DNA of 47,805 nucleotides from Bacillus sp. E(2018) (GCF_005503015.1 NZ_SCOL01000010.1:1-47805), one strand, 5' to 3'; counted from the stretch's first letter, positions 30,709 through 42,267 are shown. The notes: generated from the sequence alone by a model not told the origin. Program-made: numbers and translations.

Positions 30709-33700
30709 TTAATCTTGAGAAACAAGTTCTGTAGGCAATTCTGCCTCTTCATTGTTCTCATCTTCAACTACTGGAGAGTTGATACCGATGTTTCTGTAAC
30801 GGTTCATACCCGTTCCAGCTGGGATCAGCTTACCAATAATAACATTTTCCTTAAGTCCGAGTAATTCGTCACGCTTACCTTTGATGGCAGCATCTGTAAG
30901 AACTCGAGTTGTTTCTTGGAATGATGCAGCTGATAAGAATGATTCAGTCTCAAGAGATGCTTTTGTAATACCAAGAAGCACTGGACGACCTGTAGCAGGG
31001 GTTCCACCTTCAAGAAGTACACTGCGGTTAACATCCGTAAAGGCATGAATATCCATAAGTGCTCCTGGAAGTACTTGAGAATCACCAGAATCGATGATGC
31101 GCACTTTACGAAGCATCTGGCGAACCATAACTTCAACGTGCTTATCTCCGATTTCAACCCCTTGCATACGGTAAACTTTCTGAACCTCACGCAATAGGTA
31201 TTCTTGTACGCCTTCTGCACCACGTACTTTAATTAACTCTTTAGGGTCGATCGAACCTTCCGTCAATACTTGACCGGCAGTTACCTTATCGCCTTCGACT
31301 GCTTTAATACGGGCACCGAAAGGAATCGTGTAAGATCTAGATTCAATTTCACCTTGAACGACTACTTCACGCTTATCTTTATTGTCGTTCACGCCAACAA
31401 CCGTACCTTCAAGCTCAGAGATAACCGCTTGACCTTTCGGGTTACGCGCTTCAAACAATTCTTGGATACGCGGAAGACCTTGTGTGATATCGTCTCCTGC
31501 TACCCCACCTGTATGGAAGGTACGCATTGTAAGCTGTGTACCTGGCTCACCGATGGATTGAGCAGCGATAATTCCAACAGCTTCCCCAACTTCAACGTCG
31601 GAGCCTGTTGCAAGGTTGCGTCCGTAACATTTCTTACAAACACCGTGACGAGTGTCACAAGTAAATACAGAACGGATCGTTACTGCTTTCACGCCTACTT
31701 CTTCAATATGAGCGGCCATGTCTTCAGTGATCAGCTGATTAACGTCTGCAAGAAGTTCTTTTGTTTCAGGATGGTATACCTTTTTATAAGCAGTACGGCC
31801 GATCAAACGCTCATGAAGAGGCTCGATAACTTCGTTGCCTTCTTTAATAGCTGCAACTTCTAAGCCGCGGTCCGTTCCACAGTCATCTTCACGTACGATA
31901 ACATCTTGAGCAACGTCAACCAAACGACGAGTAAGGTAACCTGAGTCAGCTGTTTTAAGGGCTGTATCGGCAAGACCTTTACGCGCTCCGTGAGTAGAGA
32001 TAAAGTACTCGAGTACTGTTAGACCTTCACGGAAACTTGATTTGATTGGAAGCTCGATGATTTTACCAGCCGGGTTGGCCATCAGACCACGCATACCAGC
32101 TAACTGCGTAAAGTTAGATGCGTTACCACGGGCACCGGAGTCACTCATCATGAAGATTGGGTTTCGCTTATCAAGTGTACCCATCAATTTATTTTGGATT
32201 TCGTCTTTCGCCAAACTCCAAACATTTATTACACGCTCATAGCGCTCTTCTTCCGTGATCAAACCACGTCTGAATTGCTTTGTAACGTTAACTACTTTTT
32301 CTTCGGCTACAGCAAGAATCTCTTGCTTTTCAGGTAGTACAACGATATCGGATACACCGATCGTGATACCAGCGCGCGTAGAATATTTAAATCCTAAGTC
32401 CTTCATGCGGTCAAGCATCTTAGACGTTTCAGTAATCTTAAAGCGTTTGAATACTTCCGCGATAATCTTACCTAGAATCCCTTTCTTAAATGGAACAATT
32501 TCCTCATGCTTCTGGATTTCCTCTTTTACATTAGCAGCCGGATCTAAGAAGTACTTTTCAGGTGTTTCCACTTGAAGGTTCGTCGTAGTCGGTTCGTTAA
32601 TGTAAGGGAATGACGGAGGCAGGATTTCGTTGAATAACAACTTACCTACTGTCGTCATAAGAAGCTTAGATTGCTGTTCATCTGTGAAAGTTTCTTTATT
32701 TAAGCTGGATACCGGTACTGCAATACGAGAATGCAAGTGCACGAATCCATTTTCATAAGCGATGATCGCTTCGTTGATGTCTTTAAATACAGACCCTTCA
32801 CCAATAGCCCCTTCACGTTCAAGAGTCAGGTAATAGTTACCTAAAACCATATCCTGTGACGGTGTTACTACCGGCTTACCATCTTTCGGGTTCAAGATGT
32901 TTTGGGCAGCTAGCATTAAGATACGAGCCTCTGCTTGTGCTTCAGCAGATAGAGGAACGTGGACCGCCATTTGGTCACCGTCAAAGTCAGCGTTGTAAGC
33001 TGTACATACGAGCGGGTGAAGACGGATTGCACGGCCTTCTACAAGCGTTGGTTCGAATGCTTGGATACCAAGTCTGTGAAGTGTAGGTGCACGGTTTAGT
33101 AGAACCGGGTGTTCACGAATAACTTCTTCTAAAACATCCCAAACTTCTGGCTGAACGCGCTCTACTTTGCGTTTTGCACTCTTAATGTTGTGTGCAAGAC
33201 CTTTTGATACTAGCTCTTTCATAACGAATGGTTTGAAGAGCTCAAGTGCCATCTCTTTAGGAAGACCACATTGGTACATCTTTAAGTTCGGACCTACTAC
33301 GATAACCGAACGTCCAGAGTAGTCAACACGTTTACCTAGCAAGTTTTGACGGAAACGACCTTGTTTCCCTTTCAACATGTGTGAAAGTGATTTTAACGGA
33401 CGATTTCCTGGTCCAGTAACCGGACGGCCACGACGACCATTATCGATTAATGCATCAACTGCTTCTTGAAGCATACGTTTTTCATTTTGAACGATAATAT
33501 TTGGAGCACCTAGGTCTAATAGACGCTTCAGACGGTTATTACGGTTGATAACACGACGGTAAAGGTCGTTAAGGTCAGATGTGGCAAAACGTCCACCATC
33601 AAGCTGAACCATCGGACGCAATTCCGGCGGAATAACCGGAAGTACTTCTAGAATCATCCAATCGGCATGGTTGCCAGAGTGACGGAAAGCTTCTAGTACT

Positions 33701-34332
33701 TCTAAACGCTTAATCGCACGCGTACGGCGTTGGCCTTGTGCGGTTTTAAGCTCTTCTTTCAACATCTCAACTTCTTTTTCAGCATCGATGTCTTCTAAAA
33801 GACGTTTGATCGCTTCTGCACCCATTTGTGCAGTGAAACCTTTACCATACTTTTCACGGTATGTGCGGTATTCCTTTTCTGAAAGCAGCTGTTTCTTCTC
33901 AAGAGGAGTATCTCCTGTATCAGTAACAACGTATGAAGCAAAGTAAATTACTTCTTCTAATGCTCTTGGAGACATATCCAAAACAAGACCCATACGGCTT
34001 GGGATACCCTTGAAGTACCAAATGTGAGATACAGGAGCAGCAAGCTCGATGTGACCCATACGGTCACGTCGAACTTTAGCTCTTGTTACTTCAACACCAC
34101 AACGGTCACAAACCACGCCTTTATAACGGACGCGCTTATACTTTCCGCAATGACATTCCCAGTCTTTTGTAGGACCGAAAATTCTTTCACAGAACAAGCC
34201 GTCTTTTTCAGGCTTAAGTGTACGGTAGTTGATTGTTTCAGGTTTTTTTACTTCCCCTCTTGACCACGACCGGATTTTGTCCGGTGAAGCAAGACCAATT
34301 TTCATATATTCAAAATTATTTACGTCTATCAA
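30709..34332 (-). CDS. rpoC: RNA polymerase beta' subunit
   Basis: A 1207-residue beta' subunit. The N-terminal zinc finger is CHCG...CDRC (about residues 60-78), the catalytic magnesium site is NADFDGDQ (about 447-454), the trigger loop lies in the [19 protein letters not shown] region, and the second zinc site [11 protein letters not shown] is present. No insertion or truncation is seen. AGGGAGG precedes the ATG; it follows rpoB by 29 bases. Confidence 0.99.
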   Translation of the reverse strand: MIDVNNFEYMKIGLASPDKIRSWSRGEVKKPETINYRTLKPEKDGLFCERIFGPTKDWECHCGKYKRVRYKGVVCDRCGVEVTRAKVRRDRMGHIELAAPVSHIWYFKGIPSRMGLVLDMSPRALEEVIYFASYVVTDTGDTPLEKKQLLSEKEYRTYREKYGKGFTAQMGAEAIKRLLEDIDAEKEVEMLKEELKTAQGQRRTRAIKRLEVLEAFRHSGNHADWMILEVLPVIPPELRPMVQLDGGRFATSDLNDLYRRVINRNNRLKRLLDLGAPNIIVQNEKRMLQEAVDALIDNGRRGRPVTGPGNRPLKSLSHMLKGKQGRFRQNLLGKRVDYSGRSVIVVGPNLKMYQCGLPKEMALELFKPFVMKELVSKGLAHNIKSAKRKVERVQPEVWDVLEEVIREHPVLLNRAPTLHRLGIQAFEPTLVEGRAIRLHPLVCTAYNADFDGDQMAVHVPLSAEAQAEARILMLAAQNILNPKDGKPVVTPSQDMVLGNYYLTLEREGAIGEGSVFKDINEAIIAYENGFVHLHSRIAVPVSSLNKETFTDEQQSKLLMTTVGKLLFNEILPPSFPYINEPTTTNLQVETPEKYFLDPAANVKEEIQKHEEIVPFKKGILGKIIAEVFKRFKITETSKMLDRMKDLGFKYSTRAGITIGVSDIVVLPEKQEILAVAEEKVVNVTKQFRRGLITEEERYERVINVWSLAKDEIQNKLMGTLDKRNPIFMMSDSGARGNASNFTQLAGMRGLMANPAGKIIELPIKSSFREGLTVLEYFISTHGARKGLADTALKTADSGYLTRRLVDVAQDVIVREDDCGTDRGLEVAAIKEGNEVIEPLHERLIGRTAYKKVYHPETKELLADVNQLITEDMAAHIEEVGVKAVTIRSVFTCDTRHGVCKKCYGRNLATGSDVEVGEAVGIIAAQSIGEPGTQLTMRTFHTGGVAGDDITQGLPRIQELFEARNPKGQAVISELEGTVVGVNDNKDKREVVVQGEIESRSYTIPFGARIKAVEGDKVTAGQVLTEGSIDPKELIKVRGAEGVQEYLLREVQKVYRMQGVEIGDKHVEVMVRQMLRKVRIIDSGDSQVLPGALMDIHAFTDVNRSVLLEGGTPATGRPVLLGITKASLETESFLSAASFQETTRVLTDAAIKGKRDELLGLKENVIIGKLIPAGTGMNRYRNIGINSPVVEDENNEEAELPTELVSQD

Positions 34333-34361
34333 GGAGCGTACCTCCCTTTTGATATCCTGTT

Positions 34362-37300
34362 TTAGTCATTCGAAGTGTAAGACTCAAGATTTAGATTTAA
34401 TTTCTCGCTTGCCTGATCGTCTTCATCATCAAGCTCTCTCATTTCAATTTCCTTGTCATCTCCAGAACAGATCTTAACGTCCATTCCAAGAGATTGAAGT
34501 TCTTTGATCAATACTTTAAACGATTCTGGAACACCTGGTTCAGGAACGTTTTCACCTTTAACGATGGCTTCATACGTTTTCACACGACCGACAACATCAT
34601 CGGATTTAACTGTAAGAATTTCCTGTAGTGTGTAAGCCGCGCCATATGCTTCAAGCGCCCAAACTTCCATCTCACCGAAACGCTGACCTCCAAATTGAGC
34701 TTTACCACCAAGAGGCTGTTGTGTAACAAGTGAGTAAGGTCCAGTTGAACGAGCATGTAGCTTGTCATCAACCATGTGAGCCAGTTTGATCATATACATA
34801 ACCCCAACTGATACACGGTTATCAAACGCAGCACCTGTACGTCCATCATAAAGTACCGTTTTACCATCGCGAGCCATTCCGGCTTCTTCGATGGTAGACC
34901 AAACATCTTCCTCACGCGCTCCATCGAATACCGGTGTAGCGACATGAATGCCTAGCTGACGAGCAGCCATTCCAAGGTGAAGCTCCAATACCTGCCCGAT
35001 GTTCATACGAGAAGGTACCCCTAGTGGGTTTAACATGATGTCAACTGGTGTTCCATCTGGAAGATAAGGCATATCTTCTTCAGGCATAATTTTAGAAATT
35101 ACACCCTTGTTTCCGTGACGGCCGGCCATCTTATCTCCTTCATGAATCTTACGTTTTTGCACGATATATGCACGAACGAGTTGATTCACACCTGGAGGTA
35201 GTTCATCGCCATCTTCACGGTTAAACACTTTAACGTCAAGGATGATTCCATCTCCACCGTGAGGTACACGCAATGATGTATCGCGGACTTCACGAGCTTT
35301 TTCACCGAAGATCGCATGTAATAGACGTTCTTCAGCTGTAAGTTCAGTTACACCCTTAGGCGTTACTTTACCAACTAAGATATCTCCATCTTTAACTTCT
35401 GCACCAACACGAATGATTCCGCGTTCGTCCAGGTTGCGCAATGCATCTTCTCCGACGTTAGGAATATCACGAGTGATTTCTTCCGGTCCAAGTTTTGTAT
35501 CACGCGCTTCTGATTCATATTCTTCAATATGAATCGAAGTATAAACGTCGTCTTTAACGAGACGCTCACTCATGATAACAGCATCCTCGTAGTTGTAACC
35601 TTCCCAAGTCATGAAGGCAACAAGAACGTTACGACCTAAAGCAAGTTCACCGACTTCCATTGAAGGGCCATCCGCTAAGATTTCCCCTTTCGTCACGCGG
35701 TTACCAGTGCTTACGATCGGACGCTGGTTATAACACGTTCCTTGGTTGGAACGAATAAATTTAAGCATGTTGTAAGTGTCAAGGTCGCCTGAAACTTCCT
35801 TGCCATCTACTTCTTTAATGCGGCGTACTTGAACTTGTTTTGCAGTAACGCGTTCGACAATTCCTTCGTGCTTACAGATAACTGCAGCTCCGGAGTCTTT
35901 TGCTGAAACGTGCTCCATTCCTGTACCAACGATCGGTGATTCAGGAACAAGTAGAGGTACAGCCTGACGTTGCATGTTCGCTCCCATTAGGGCACGGTTG
36001 GAGTCATCATTCTCTAAGAACGGAATACAAGCTGTCGCAGCAGATACTACCTGTTTCGGCGATACATCCATATAATCGATGCGTTCGCGTTTAACAACCG
36101 TGTTATCACCACGGAAACGTGCGATTACGTCTTCGTTCATGAACTCTCCGTTATCACCTAAGATAGAGTTCGCCTGTGCAACTACGTATAAATCTTCTTC
36201 ATCAGCAGTCAAGTAATCAATACGGCTCGTTACACGACCTGTTTCCGGATCAACCCGACGGTATGGTGTTTCGATAAATCCATATTGGTTCACTTTTGCA
36301 TAAGAAGAAAGTGAGTTAATCAAACCGATGTTCGGACCCTCTGGCGTCTCAATCGGACACATACGACCGTAGTGAGAGTAGTGAACGTCACGAACTTCAA
36401 AGCCTGCACGTTCACGTGTAAGACCACCTGGCCCTAGTGCAGATAGACGACGTTTGTGCGTCAATTCTGCTAGTGGATTCGTTTGATCCATGAACTGTGA
36501 AAGCTGAGAGCTTCCGAAGAACTCTTTAATAGATGCGATAACAGGACGAATATTGATCAATGCTTGAGGTGTGATCGCGTTTGTGTCTTGGATCGACATA
36601 CGCTCACGCACAACACGTTCCATTCTGGAAAGTCCGATTCTGAATTGGTTTTGAAGAAGCTCACCAACAGAACGCAGACGACGGTTTCCAAGATGGTCAA
36701 TATCATCTGTCGTACCTACTTGATGCAACAAGTTGAAGAAGTAGTTGATAGAAGCAATAATGTCAGAAACCGTGATGTTTTTAATTTCTTTATCAACAAG
36801 TCCGTTTCCAATAACATTAATGATTCTTTCACCCTCTTGATCATCAGGCGCATAGATTTTGATAGATTGAAGAGCGATATCTTGATCTTCAGCCACTCCT
36901 CCTGCTGGTGTTACGGTTTTAAAGCCTACACCACTCTCAAGAGCAGGGATAATCTTATCTAGCGTTCTACGGTCAAGAAGCGTACCTTCTTCAGCGATCA
37001 CTTCACCAGTTTCAGCATCAACAAGCGTTTCAGCTAGTTTCTGGTTGAAGAGACGATTCTTTATATGAAGCTTTTTATTGATTTTGTAGCGTCCAACATT
37101 AGCTAAGTCATAGCGTTTAGGATCAAAGAACCTAGAATCTAATAAACTTTTTGCATTATCTACTGTTGGAGGCTCTCCCGGACGAAGACGCTCATAGATT
37201 TCGAGAAGGGCTTTTTCCGTTCCTTCTGTATTATCCTTATCTAGCGTGTTGCGAAGATACTCATCTTCTCCAAGCAAATCAATGATTTCTTGATCAGACC

Positions 37301-37904
37301 CAAACCCTAAAGCACGAAGCAATACGGTAATAGGGATTTTTCTTGTGCGGTCAATACGCACATAAACTACGTCCTTAGCATCTGTTTCGAACTCCAGCCA
37401 AGCACCGCGGTTTGGAATGACAGTAGCGGTAAAACCTTTTTTACCGTTTTTGTCGATTTTCTCGCTATAGTAAACACTTGGTGAACGAACGAGCTGTGAT
37501 ACAATTACACGCTCTGCCCCGTTGATCACAAAGGTTCCCGTATCTGTCATTAACGGGAAATCTCCCATAAATACTTCCTGCTCTTTTACTTCGCCCGTCT
37601 CTTTATTGATCAGACGCACTTTCACACGAAGCGGAGCAGCGTAAGTAACATCGCGCTCTTTTGATTCATCTACAGGATACTTCGGCTCACCTAAGTTATA
37701 ATCAATAAACTCTAAAACGAGGTTCCCTGTAAAATCTTCAATCGGCGAAATGTCTCGGAACATTTCACGTAACCCCTCATCAAGAAACCATTGATAGGAA
37801 GCGGTTTGAATTTCAATTAAGTTTGGTAATTCAAGCACTTCGCTAATCCTTGCATAACTTCTTCGTTGGCGGTGGCGTCCAAACTGAACTAGTTGACCTG
37901 TCAA
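34362..37904 (-). CDS. rpoB: RNA polymerase beta subunit
   Basis: A 1180-residue beta subunit beginning at TTG 37904, with GAGGGG six to nine bases before it. This matches the TTG start of B. subtilis RpoB; a GTG three codons upstream overlaps the ribosome binding site. The rifampicin-binding cluster [20 protein letters not shown] appears wild type. It is followed directly by rpoC. A 290-base spacer before it carries the terminator of the methyltransferase gene and an AT-rich stretch with a TATAAT near 38042, without a good -35. Confidence 0.98.
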   Translation of the reverse strand: MTGQLVQFGRHRQRRSYARISEVLELPNLIEIQTASYQWFLDEGLREMFRDISPIEDFTGNLVLEFIDYNLGEPKYPVDESKERDVTYAAPLRVKVRLINKETGEVKEQEVFMGDFPLMTDTGTFVINGAERVIVSQLVRSPSVYYSEKIDKNGKKGFTATVIPNRGAWLEFETDAKDVVYVRIDRTRKIPITVLLRALGFGSDQEIIDLLGEDEYLRNTLDKDNTEGTEKALLEIYERLRPGEPPTVDNAKSLLDSRFFDPKRYDLANVGRYKINKKLHIKNRLFNQKLAETLVDAETGEVIAEEGTLLDRRTLDKIIPALESGVGFKTVTPAGGVAEDQDIALQSIKIYAPDDQEGERIINVIGNGLVDKEIKNITVSDIIASINYFFNLLHQVGTTDDIDHLGNRRLRSVGELLQNQFRIGLSRMERVVRERMSIQDTNAITPQALINIRPVIASIKEFFGSSQLSQFMDQTNPLAELTHKRRLSALGPGGLTRERAGFEVRDVHYSHYGRMCPIETPEGPNIGLINSLSSYAKVNQYGFIETPYRRVDPETGRVTSRIDYLTADEEDLYVVAQANSILGDNGEFMNEDVIARFRGDNTVVKRERIDYMDVSPKQVVSAATACIPFLENDDSNRALMGANMQRQAVPLLVPESPIVGTGMEHVSAKDSGAAVICKHEGIVERVTAKQVQVRRIKEVDGKEVSGDLDTYNMLKFIRSNQGTCYNQRPIVSTGNRVTKGEILADGPSMEVGELALGRNVLVAFMTWEGYNYEDAVIMSERLVKDDVYTSIHIEEYESEARDTKLGPEEITRDIPNVGEDALRNLDERGIIRVGAEVKDGDILVGKVTPKGVTELTAEERLLHAIFGEKAREVRDTSLRVPHGGDGIILDVKVFNREDGDELPPGVNQLVRAYIVQKRKIHEGDKMAGRHGNKGVISKIMPEEDMPYLPDGTPVDIMLNPLGVPSRMNIGQVLELHLGMAARQLGIHVATPVFDGAREEDVWSTIEEAGMARDGKTVLYDGRTGAAFDNRVSVGVMYMIKLAHMVDDKLHARSTGPYSLVTQQPLGGKAQFGGQRFGEMEVWALEAYGAAYTLQEILTVKSDDVVGRVKTYEAIVKGENVPEPGVPESFKVLIKELQSLGMDVKICSGDDKEIEMRELDDEDDQASEKLNLNLESYTSND

Positions 37905-38091
37905 CTGCTTCACCCCTCAAATCCAGCGTTTTTTTCGTGTATCATATTTCTATCTAACATTCTATTAAGAAGGTTAGAAAACAAAAAGAAAAAGGGTTTC
38001 ATATTTTTAAAACCGCAGTTTTCCTATTTTGATAAAAGCTATTATATAATTTTGTCCAACTTTTTCGCATTCTATACGTCTAAACATGAGT

Positions 38092-38119
38092 AAAAAACGT
38101 TGATTTATCAACGTTTTTT
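38092..38119. terminator. Terminator after the RsmC-like gene
   Basis: AAAAAACGTTGAT and ATCAACGTTTTTT form a stem with a two- to four-base loop. A-run and T-run flank it on both sides, so it can act on either strand; in context it ends the transcript of the methyltransferase gene ahead of rpoB. Confidence 0.85.
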
Positions 38120-38195
38120 CGCTTACCACGAAAAATAAGCAGCAAAATGCGAATCCATTGGCATTTTATAATACTAACATACGGAATTTATCAAG

Positions 38196-38798
38196 TCAAA
38201 CTTTTATTGCACGTAAAATATAGTAGCCTTTTTTCTTCGCTACCGTTTCAACTTGACCGAATAATTGTTCCATTTTATCCATAGCAGATGGTGCACCTTG
38301 TTTCTTTTGAATGACTACCCACAACTCGCCACCAACGCAAAGTTTGTGATAAGCTTCTTCAAAGATTTGATGAACGACTGTCTTACCTGCACGAATCGGA
38401 GGATTTGTGATAACAGCAGCAAACTCTTCATCTTTCACTTCCGCAAATAAGTAACTTTTATAGATCTTAACGTTACTCACCTTGTTCTTATCTGCATTCA
38501 GCTTAGCAAGCTCAACTGCTCTTTCATTGATATCCACCATTTGAACAACACGATCTTGTTCCGCTCTAGCAAGCGAAAGTCCAATCGGTCCGTATCCGCA
38601 TCCTACATCTATATAATCACCATGTACTTCTGGAGGTACAAAGGACTCTATTAAAACACGACTGCCAAAATCTACTTCTTTCTTTGAAAAGACACCAGCA
38701 TCTGTCGTAAAACGAAATTTTTCGCCGTTTAATGCAAAATCCCATGTTTCTCTTTTGCTTTCTGTACCAGGTGTTTCAGAGTAATAATGGTTTTTCAT
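38196..38798 (-). CDS. ybxB: Class I SAM-dependent methyltransferase, RsmC-like (YbxB)
   Basis: A 200-residue protein from ATG 38798 (MKNHYYSETPG), with AAGGAGAG upstream. The longer frame reaching 39023 enters repeat copy B and is not credible. Motif I is VDVGCGYGPIG-like (YIDVGCGYGPIGL, about residues 60-72) and motif IV is NPPI with the ring-amino methyltransferase pattern. Relatives include RsmC, which methylates G1207 of 16S rRNA; the target of this one is inferred. It lies between rplL and rpoB as in B. subtilis. Confidence 0.88.
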   Translation of the reverse strand: MKNHYYSETPGTESKRETWDFALNGEKFRFTTDAGVFSKKEVDFGSRVLIESFVPPEVHGDYIDVGCGYGPIGLSLARAEQDRVVQMVDINERAVELAKLNADKNKVSNVKIYKSYLFAEVKDEEFAAVITNPPIRAGKTVVHQIFEEAYHKLCVGGELWVVIQKKQGAPSAMDKMEQLFGQVETVAKKKGYYILRAIKV

Positions 38799-38900
38799 TG
38801 TTTTAAAACTCTCCTTACCTTCTGATAAAGACAGTATTCCCGTTCCGAAATTCTTTAACGGTCTATCTGCAATGCTTTTACAATGTCGCCTTTGAAAGTA

Positions 38901-39028
38901 GTTGATTTCCGTTTCAGTTGCTCGCTTTCCGCAGGGCAAGCGCTGAGCCACATTCGTACGTTTCACGTATAAGTGTCTCACCTGCCCGCCTGTCCTGCAG
39001 GAGTCTCGCACCTTCCACTTCAATCAAC
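38901..39028 (-). repeat. ~127-bp structured intergenic repeat, copy B
   Basis: On the minus strand it runs from GTTGATTGAAGTGGAAGGTG to GGAAATCAAC and shares GCGAGACTCCTG and GGAAAGCGAGCA with the other copies. The apex has diverged: TACGT/ACGTA around a GAA loop, with outer CACTT/AATGTG, but pairing is kept. It lies upstream of ybxB, in the same sense as the genes, in a 342-base gene-free spacer that otherwise holds only the rplL terminator. Confidence 0.88.
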
Positions 39029-39102
39029 TGTTCAAAGAAGAGACAAGATTAGAAGCTGCTAATTTAGAATGAATTTATTCTAAAAAGATTAAGCGAAACA
39101 AA

Positions 39103-39132
39103 CAAAAAGGTCCGCCATCGGGCGAACCTTTT
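39103..39132 (-). terminator. Terminator after rplL
   Basis: Minus-strand AAAAGGTTCGCC pairs with GGCGGACCTTTT (one mismatch) around a CGAT loop, ending in TTTTTG. Starts nine bases after the rplL stop. Confidence 0.85.
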
Positions 39133-39140
39133 CTTTTGAA

Positions 39141-39506
39141 TTACTTAACTTCAACAGAAGCTCCAACTTCTTCAAGTTTAGCTTTGATTTCTTCAGCTTC
39201 GTCTTTAGATACGCCTTCTTTAACTGGCTTAGGAGCACCGTCAACAAGTTCTTTCGCTTCTTTAAGGCCAAGACCTGTAAGTTCACGAACAACTTTGATA
39301 ACTTTAATTTTTGAAGCTCCACCGCTTGCAAGAATTACGTCGAATTCAGTTTGTTCAGCAGCAGCGTCTCCACCAGCAGCTCCACCAGCTACAGCTACAG
39401 GAGCAGCAGCAGTTACACCAAACTCTTCTTCGATTGCTTTTACTAGGTCGTTAAGCTCTAAAACAGTCATTGTTTTTAAGCTTTCAATGATTTGCTCTTT
39501 AGACAT
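39141..39506 (-). CDS. rplL: 50S ribosomal protein L7/L12
   Basis: A 121-residue L7/L12: helical dimerisation domain (1-32), Ala/Gly-rich hinge (about 35-52) and globular C-terminal domain that recruits translation factors. Ends with the usual EVGASVEVK. 47 bases after rplJ. Confidence 0.98.
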   Translation of the reverse strand: MSKEQIIESLKTMTVLELNDLVKAIEEEFGVTAAAPVAVAGGAAGGDAAAEQTEFDVILASGGASKIKVIKVVRELTGLGLKEAKELVDGAPKPVKEGVSKDEAEEIKAKLEEVGASVEVK

Positions 39507-39553
39507 TATAATTTCCTCCTTATGGAATGTAAGTTATTGGTTGAAGATAAGAC

Positions 39554-40051
39554 TTATGCGCCTTGTTCTTCTTTTTGTTCTGCAACAGCTTTAGTAGCCA
39601 ACGCAAAGTTGCGGATAGGTGCTTGAAGCACGCTGAGTACCATAGAAAGAAGACCTTCTCTTGATGGAAGTTCAGCAAGAGCTTTCACTTCTTCTAGAGA
39701 CGCGATACGTCCTTCGATTACACCAGCTTTGATCTCAAGCGCTTCGTGTTTCTTAGCGAAGTCGTTAAGAATCTTAGCAGGAGCTACAACATCTTCATTC
39801 GAGAATGCGATCGCTGTAGGACCAGTTAAGTGTTCTGATAGGTTAAGATCGTTTTCTTCAGCGGCGCGAACTACCATTGAGTTTTTGTAAACTTTAAACT
39901 CGATGCCAGCATCACGTAAAGATTTACGAAGTTCAGTAACCTCAGAAACAGTAAGACCACGGTAGTCAACAAGAATTGTTGATTGGCTATTTTTGATTTT
40001 CTCAGAAATAGTGGATACTAACTGCTTTTTTGTTTCTAAAATGCTGCTCAT
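39554..40051 (-). CDS. rplJ: 50S ribosomal protein L10
   Basis: A 165-residue L10, the stalk base that anchors L7/L12 dimers through its C-terminal helix. Autoregulation by the L10(L12) complex at the upstream leader is established for Bacillus relatives. CAGGAGG precedes the ATG. Confidence 0.98.
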   Translation of the reverse strand: MSSILETKKQLVSTISEKIKNSQSTILVDYRGLTVSEVTELRKSLRDAGIEFKVYKNSMVVRAAEENDLNLSEHLTGPTAIAFSNEDVVAPAKILNDFAKKHEALEIKAGVIEGRIASLEEVKALAELPSREGLLSMVLSVLQAPIRNFALATKAVAEQKEEQGA

Positions 40052-40251
40052 TATTACACCTCCTGTAAAATGATTGCATCACCGCAGGTTTTGTCCAAAA
40101 ACAAAGCCTCCATGTCGAGACATGGAGGCGTGAGTATCTAAAGTCATAAGTAATTAACTAATGAGCTTACGATGCTTCACCTCGGCAGGAAGATTTAAGC
40201 CAGTTGGCTCCTGCTGTCTACGGCATTCATCTGATGCGTTTGTGTTTAACA
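40052..40251 (-). promoter_or_regulatory. L10-type ribosomal protein leader of rplJ-rplL
   Basis: A ~200-base leader of the L10_leader class (Rfam), recognised by position and by the segment GCAGGAGCCAACTGGCTTAA in the L10-binding region. It is followed by a perfect 11-bp attenuator stem. Excess L10 is expected to stabilise termination; the mechanism is from known relatives. Confidence 0.8.
40098..40129 (-). terminator. Attenuator in the rplJ leader
   Basis: GCCTCCATGTC pairs perfectly with GACATGGAGGC (40106-40129) and the minus strand continues TTTGTTTTTGG. It is an intrinsic terminator placed before the rplJ start, consistent with transcription attenuation. Confidence 0.88.
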
Positions 40252-40257
40252 GTATAT

Positions 40258-40286
40258 AATATAACGGGTCGAAACCCGTTTGTCAA
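40258..40286 (-). promoter_or_regulatory. Promoter of rplJ-rplL, starting at the rplA stop codon
   Basis: TTGACA (40281-40286), 17-bp spacer, TATATT (40258-40263) on the minus strand. The -35 directly follows the rplA TAG (40287-40289). The spacer and -10 edge hold AACGGGT-TTCG-ACCCGTT (40263-40280), a 7-bp stem with a UUCG tetraloop. Confidence 0.75.
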
Positions 40287-40988
40287 CTATCGTTTTACAG
40301 CAAATGAAGATGGATTAACTTTGATCCCAGGTCCCATAGTTGAAGAAACAGCTACGTTCTTCATGTAAGTTCCCTTTGCAGCTGCAGGCTTAACTTTCAA
40401 CAATGTTTCGATGATCGTGTTAAGGTTTTCTGCAAGCTTCTCAGCTTCGAAAGATACTTTACCGATTGGAACGTGAACGTTACCAGTCTTGTCGACACGG
40501 TATTCTACTTTACCAGCTTTGATTTCGTTAATCGCTTTTTCAACTTCAAATGTAACTGTTCCTGTTTTAGGGTTAGGCATTAATCCTTTTGGCCCTAGAA
40601 CACGTCCAAGTTTACCAACTTCAGCCATCATGTCCGGAGTAGCAACGATTACGTCGAACTCGAACCAACCTTGTTGGATTTTGTTGATGTAGTCAGAATC
40701 GCCAACGTGATCTGCTCCAGCAGCTTCAGCTTCTTTTGCTTTTTCACCTTTTGCGAATACTAATACACGTTGAGTCTTACCAGTTCCGTTTGGAAGCACT
40801 ACTGCTCCACGAACTTGTTGGTCAGCTTTCTTCGTGTCTACACCTAAACGAACTGCAACTTCTACAGACTCGTCAAATTTTGCAGGAGCAGCTTTTTTAA
40901 CAAGCTCAATCGCTTCTGCAGCGTCATATGCTTTTGTGCGGTCTACTAATTTAGCCGCTTCTTGGTACTTCTTACCTTTGTTTGCCAT
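40287..40988 (-). CDS. rplA: 50S ribosomal protein L1
   Basis: A 233-residue L1 from ATG 40988 ([11 protein letters not shown]), with AAGGAGG seven bases upstream; the longer frame to 41030 lacks a ribosome binding site. L1 forms the mobile stalk at the E site. It is separated from rplK by 161 bases with two hairpins, and its stop codon abuts the rplJ promoter. Confidence 0.98.
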   Translation of the reverse strand: MANKGKKYQEAAKLVDRTKAYDAAEAIELVKKAAPAKFDESVEVAVRLGVDTKKADQQVRGAVVLPNGTGKTQRVLVFAKGEKAKEAEAAGADHVGDSDYINKIQQGWFEFDVIVATPDMMAEVGKLGRVLGPKGLMPNPKTGTVTFEVEKAINEIKAGKVEYRVDKTGNVHVPIGKVSFEAEKLAENLNTIIETLLKVKPAAAKGTYMKNVAVSSTMGPGIKVNPSSFAVKR

Positions 40989-41032
40989 TGTATTGTCCTC
41001 CTTATGTGGTTTAGCGGATATTCCTCCCACTT

Positions 41033-41128
41033 ATTGCACTAAAAGATCAAGTGCAATTACACGCATTGCATGAATAAAGGTTGCGAACCGTTTGACGGGC
41101 AGGATATCAATCCATTTACTCGCAACCT
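41033..41128 (-). promoter_or_regulatory. rplK-rplA spacer with two stem-loops (possible L1 control site)
   Basis: Stem 1 pairs AGGTTGCGA with TCGCAACCT (41078-41086 and 41120-41128), stem 2 pairs ATTGCAC with GTGCAAT (41033-41039 and 41051-41057). Neither is followed by a proper U-run. A site for autogenous control by L1 is plausible given known L1 operon control in bacteria, but no L1-binding consensus was verified. Confidence 0.5.
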
Positions 41129-41149
41129 AATAGACATCAAACACAGGGA

Positions 41150-41575
41150 TTAGTCTTCGATAACAATTCCCATGCTGCGTGCAGTACCTTCAACCATACG
41201 CATTGCAGCTTCAACGCTAGCAGCGTTTAGGTCAGGCATTTTTGATTCTGCGATTTCGCGAACTTTATCACGCTTTACAGTCGCAACTTTTTTCTTGTTC
41301 GGCTCACCAGAACCTGACTCGATTCCTGCAGCTTTCTTTAAAAGAACAGCAGCCGGAGGAGTTTTAGTGATGAATGTAAATGAACGGTCTTCGAAAACCG
41401 TGATTTCTACCGGAATGATTAAACCAGCTTGATCAGCAGTACGAGCGTTGAATTCTTTACAGAATCCCATGATGTTTACCCCAGCTTGTCCTAGTGCAGG
41501 TCCAACTGGCGGTGCCGGGTTTGCTTTACCAGCAGGGATTTGCAATTTTACCATCTTAATAACCTTTTTAGCCAC
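41150..41575 (-). CDS. rplK: 50S ribosomal protein L11
   Basis: A 141-residue L11 from GTG 41575 (product [16 protein letters not shown]), preceded by AAGGAGGTG; this matches family length, whereas the longer frame to 41629 does not. L11 with 23S helix 43/44 forms the GTPase-associated centre and is needed for RelA sensing. It has its own promoter. Confidence 0.98.
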   Translation of the reverse strand: MAKKVIKMVKLQIPAGKANPAPPVGPALGQAGVNIMGFCKEFNARTADQAGLIIPVEITVFEDRSFTFITKTPPAAVLLKKAAGIESGSGEPNKKKVATVKRDKVREIAESKMPDLNAASVEAAMRMVEGTARSMGIVIED

Positions 41576-41629
41576 GCGACACACCTCCTTAAGTCCGTGA
41601 TGTGGTATTATGGGCCGAAACCCTCCCAC

Positions 41630-41666
41630 TCAAAAATACGCTTCCCCTCCTAAAAGAGAGGAAGCA
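41630..41666 (-). terminator. Attenuator-like hairpin in the rplK leader
   Basis: GCTTCC (41640-41645 as read on plus) pairs with GGAAGC (41660-41665), with additional CTC/GAG pairing inside; the minus strand continues GTATTTTTGAG. It lies between the rplK promoter and the rplK ribosome binding site, so it could attenuate rplK-rplA. Confidence 0.55.
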
Positions 41667-41693
41667 GTTGATTAGTAATATCAAACATAAAAA

Positions 41694-41722
41694 ATTCTAT
41701 CACCTTTTTGAAGTGATTACAA
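41694..41722 (-). promoter_or_regulatory. Promoter of rplK-rplA
   Basis: Minus-strand TTGTAA (41717-41722), 17-bp spacer, TAGAAT (41694-41699), 11 bases after the nusG stop. Confidence 0.6.
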
Positions 41723-41733
41723 GTCTTTTTCCA

Positions 41734-42267
41734 TTATAACTTGCTAACTTGGGTAAACTCAAGTTCAACTGGTGTTTCACGGCCAAACATGTTGACGTGA
41801 ACTTTCAGCTTCTGTTTTGTTGCGTCGATCTCTTCGATCGTACCAACAAAGTCAGCAAAAGGACCTTCTTTTACTTTTACAGATTCCTTGATTTCGAAAT
41901 CAACTTCAACACGCGGAGCTTCCATACCCATACCTTTAAGAATATGATCTACTTCCTCAGGCAAAAGTGCCGTTGGTTTCGAGCCCGCTCCAGCAGAACC
42001 GACAAATCCTGTTACCCCGGGTGTATTACGTACAACATACCAAGAATCATCAGTCATGATCATCTCTGTTAATACATAACCAGGGAAAACTTTCTTCATG
42101 CTTGTTTTTGTCTTACCGTTCTTTGTTTCGGTCTCTTCTTCTACAGGTACAAGTACACGGAAAATCTTATCTGTCATCCCCATAGATTCCAAACGCTTTT
42201 CCAAGTTTGCTTTTACTTTGTTTTCATAACCTGAATAGGTATGAACTACGTACCAATTTTTTTCCAT
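41734..42267 (-). CDS. nusG: Transcription elongation/pausing factor NusG
   Basis: A 177-residue NusG: NGN domain (1-110, beginning [15 protein letters not shown]) that binds the RNA polymerase clamp, linker, and C-terminal KOW domain (about 125-177, [13 protein letters not shown]). In Bacillus it promotes pausing and couples to S10. 75 bases after secE. Confidence 0.98.
   Translation of the reverse strand: MEKNWYVVHTYSGYENKVKANLEKRLESMGMTDKIFRVLVPVEEETETKNGKTKTSMKKVFPGYVLTEMIMTDDSWYVVRNTPGVTGFVGSAGAGSKPTALLPEEVDHILKGMGMEAPRVEVDFEIKESVKVKEGPFADFVGTIEEIDATKQKLKVHVNMFGRETPVELEFTQVSKL

Noticed and set aside
31270..31863. 197-residue plus-strand frame inside rpoC
   Set aside because: Antisense to a conserved part of rpoC, with no ribosome binding site and a composition typical of a shadow frame.
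36564..36962. 132-residue plus-strand frame inside rpoB
   Set aside because: Shadow of rpoB codons on the opposite strand; no independent support.
34362..37904. Rifampicin-resistance change in rpoB
   Set aside because: The cluster reads [20 protein letters not shown], the wild-type pattern in Bacillus.
38030..38060. Sigma-A promoter for rpoB around the TATAAT near 38042
   Set aside because: No acceptable -35 hexamer at 16-18 bp; the evidence is only an AT-rich -10-like hexamer.
38799..39023. N-terminal extension of the YbxB frame
   Set aside because: It encodes repeat copy B; the internal ATG at 38798 gives the family-like N-terminus and has AAGGAGAG upstream.
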